The position numbers were made by a program, and so were the translations under genes. From Thermococcus camini (lineage in GTDB: Archaea > Methanobacteriota_B > Thermococci > Thermococcales > Thermococcaceae), in NCBI RefSeq assembly GCF_904067545.1, contig NZ_LR881183.1:62001-126000 (forward strand): a DNA stretch of 64,000 nucleotides, written 5' to 3'. A model generated the notes under the pieces. It saw only the letters and a list, made by a program, of their open reading frames with translations, had not been told where the DNA came from and did not search any database. Every line of letters starts with the position of its first letter. Position 1 is the first letter of the stretch. Positions 63,754 to 64,000 of the stretch are shown one piece after another.

Positions 63754-63762
63754 TATATATCT
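63751..63762 (-). promoter_or_regulatory. TATA box of the maltodextrin operon
   Basis: The minus strand reads GATATATATATC, about 50-60 nt before ATG 63701. Confidence 0.65.
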
Positions 63763-63880
63763 TGCGCTTCCTTGATCAGAGTTGTTGGCCGTGCACATAG
63801 TTAGTCCCCCATGAAAAAAGTGGACCACAGAGGACGGGTTGGGCTGTCTGCCCTTTCCATTCATCCCACGGAAGAAGACG

Positions 63881-64000
63881 TCATGACGTCGTCACATGGA
63901 AGGCGCAGTCCTCTGGTTCCATCGGGTACCTGATCTCCACCCTGACCCTTTCGTCCCCGAGAACCCTCTCGTATATCATCGTGCGCCCCTGGAACCTTAC
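63881..64000 (-). CDS. C-terminal fragment of an unidentified protein (cut by window edge)
   Basis: The minus strand is open from the right edge to a TGA at 63881-63883 and encodes 39 residues ending ERVLGDERVRVEIRYPMEP and then EDCAFHVTTS. Codon use, rich in G or C at third positions, is like the neighbouring genes. The segment reads as two beta strands. I cannot identify the family from so short a piece. Its position upstream of malE on the same strand makes a sugar-metabolism gene such as a pullulan hydrolase possible, but this is only inference from the known order in relatives. Confidence 0.5.
   Translation of the reverse strand, partial: VRFQGRTMIYERVLGDERVRVEIRYPMEPEDCAFHVTTS

Overview
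The window is a compact, gene-dense stretch of a Thermococcus-like hyperthermophilic euryarchaeon (Thermococcales). The assignment rests on the A-type ATP synthase gene order H-I-K-E-C-F-A-B-D, archaeal SecF-SecD, two-subunit archaeal primase, an archaeal type A RNase P RNA, GH57 amylopullulanase inside a maltodextrin ABC operon, a CGP-type C-terminal sorting signal, TATA boxes about 25 nt upstream of short leaders, and GGTGAT-like ribosome sites. No tRNA, rRNA, IS element, CRISPR array or intein was seen.

Layout. 1-4.9 kb: a KaiC-like ATPase cut by the window edge, an HTH/coiled-coil protein, S-adenosylmethionine decarboxylase, then secF-secD-trkA. 5.0-13.8 kb: the nine-gene A-ATP synthase operon, whose K subunit has one ion-binding carboxylate per four helices. 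13.8-15.0 kb: AlaX-L alanyl-tRNA editing enzyme. 15.1-21.3 kb (minus): two orphan peptide-type ABC permease pairs flanking a TtuA-like PP-loop enzyme and a membrane protein. 21.4-24.3 kb (minus): a radical SAM protein and pyrimidine genes pyrC-pyrK. 24.7-31.8 kb (plus): a complete oligopeptide ABC importer (binding protein, two permeases, two ATPases).

31.8-38.2 kb: a small membrane protein, NAD synthetase, a DMT permease, glutamine synthetase (convergent), a DUF61 protein, a surface protein and rnpB. 38.2-41.3 kb (minus): a DMT permease whose 3' end is antisense to rnpB, then primase PriS and PriL. 41.6-47.7 kb: a second KaiC-like ATPase, a secreted protein paired with a TctA-like membrane protein, an RlmI-type methyltransferase and an AAA ATPase with a palindromic promoter. 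47.7-54.9 kb: a methyltransferase, an M20 peptidase, a stand-alone PqqD/RRE-like protein, an OPT transporter, an MBL-fold protein, a GlmM/PMM-like mutase and a UPF0146 protein.

54.9-63.7 kb (minus): the maltodextrin operon malE-malF-malG-amylopullulanase-malK, preceded by a near-perfect Thermococcales glycolytic motif. The secreted enzyme would cut starch and pullulan, the lipoprotein-based importer would bring in the oligomers, and a Tgr/TrmBL1-type regulator would control both. A last partial gene on the minus strand is cut by the right edge. Overall the window suggests a peptide- and starch-using heterotroph. Functions come from recognised motifs and family knowledge; no database search was run.
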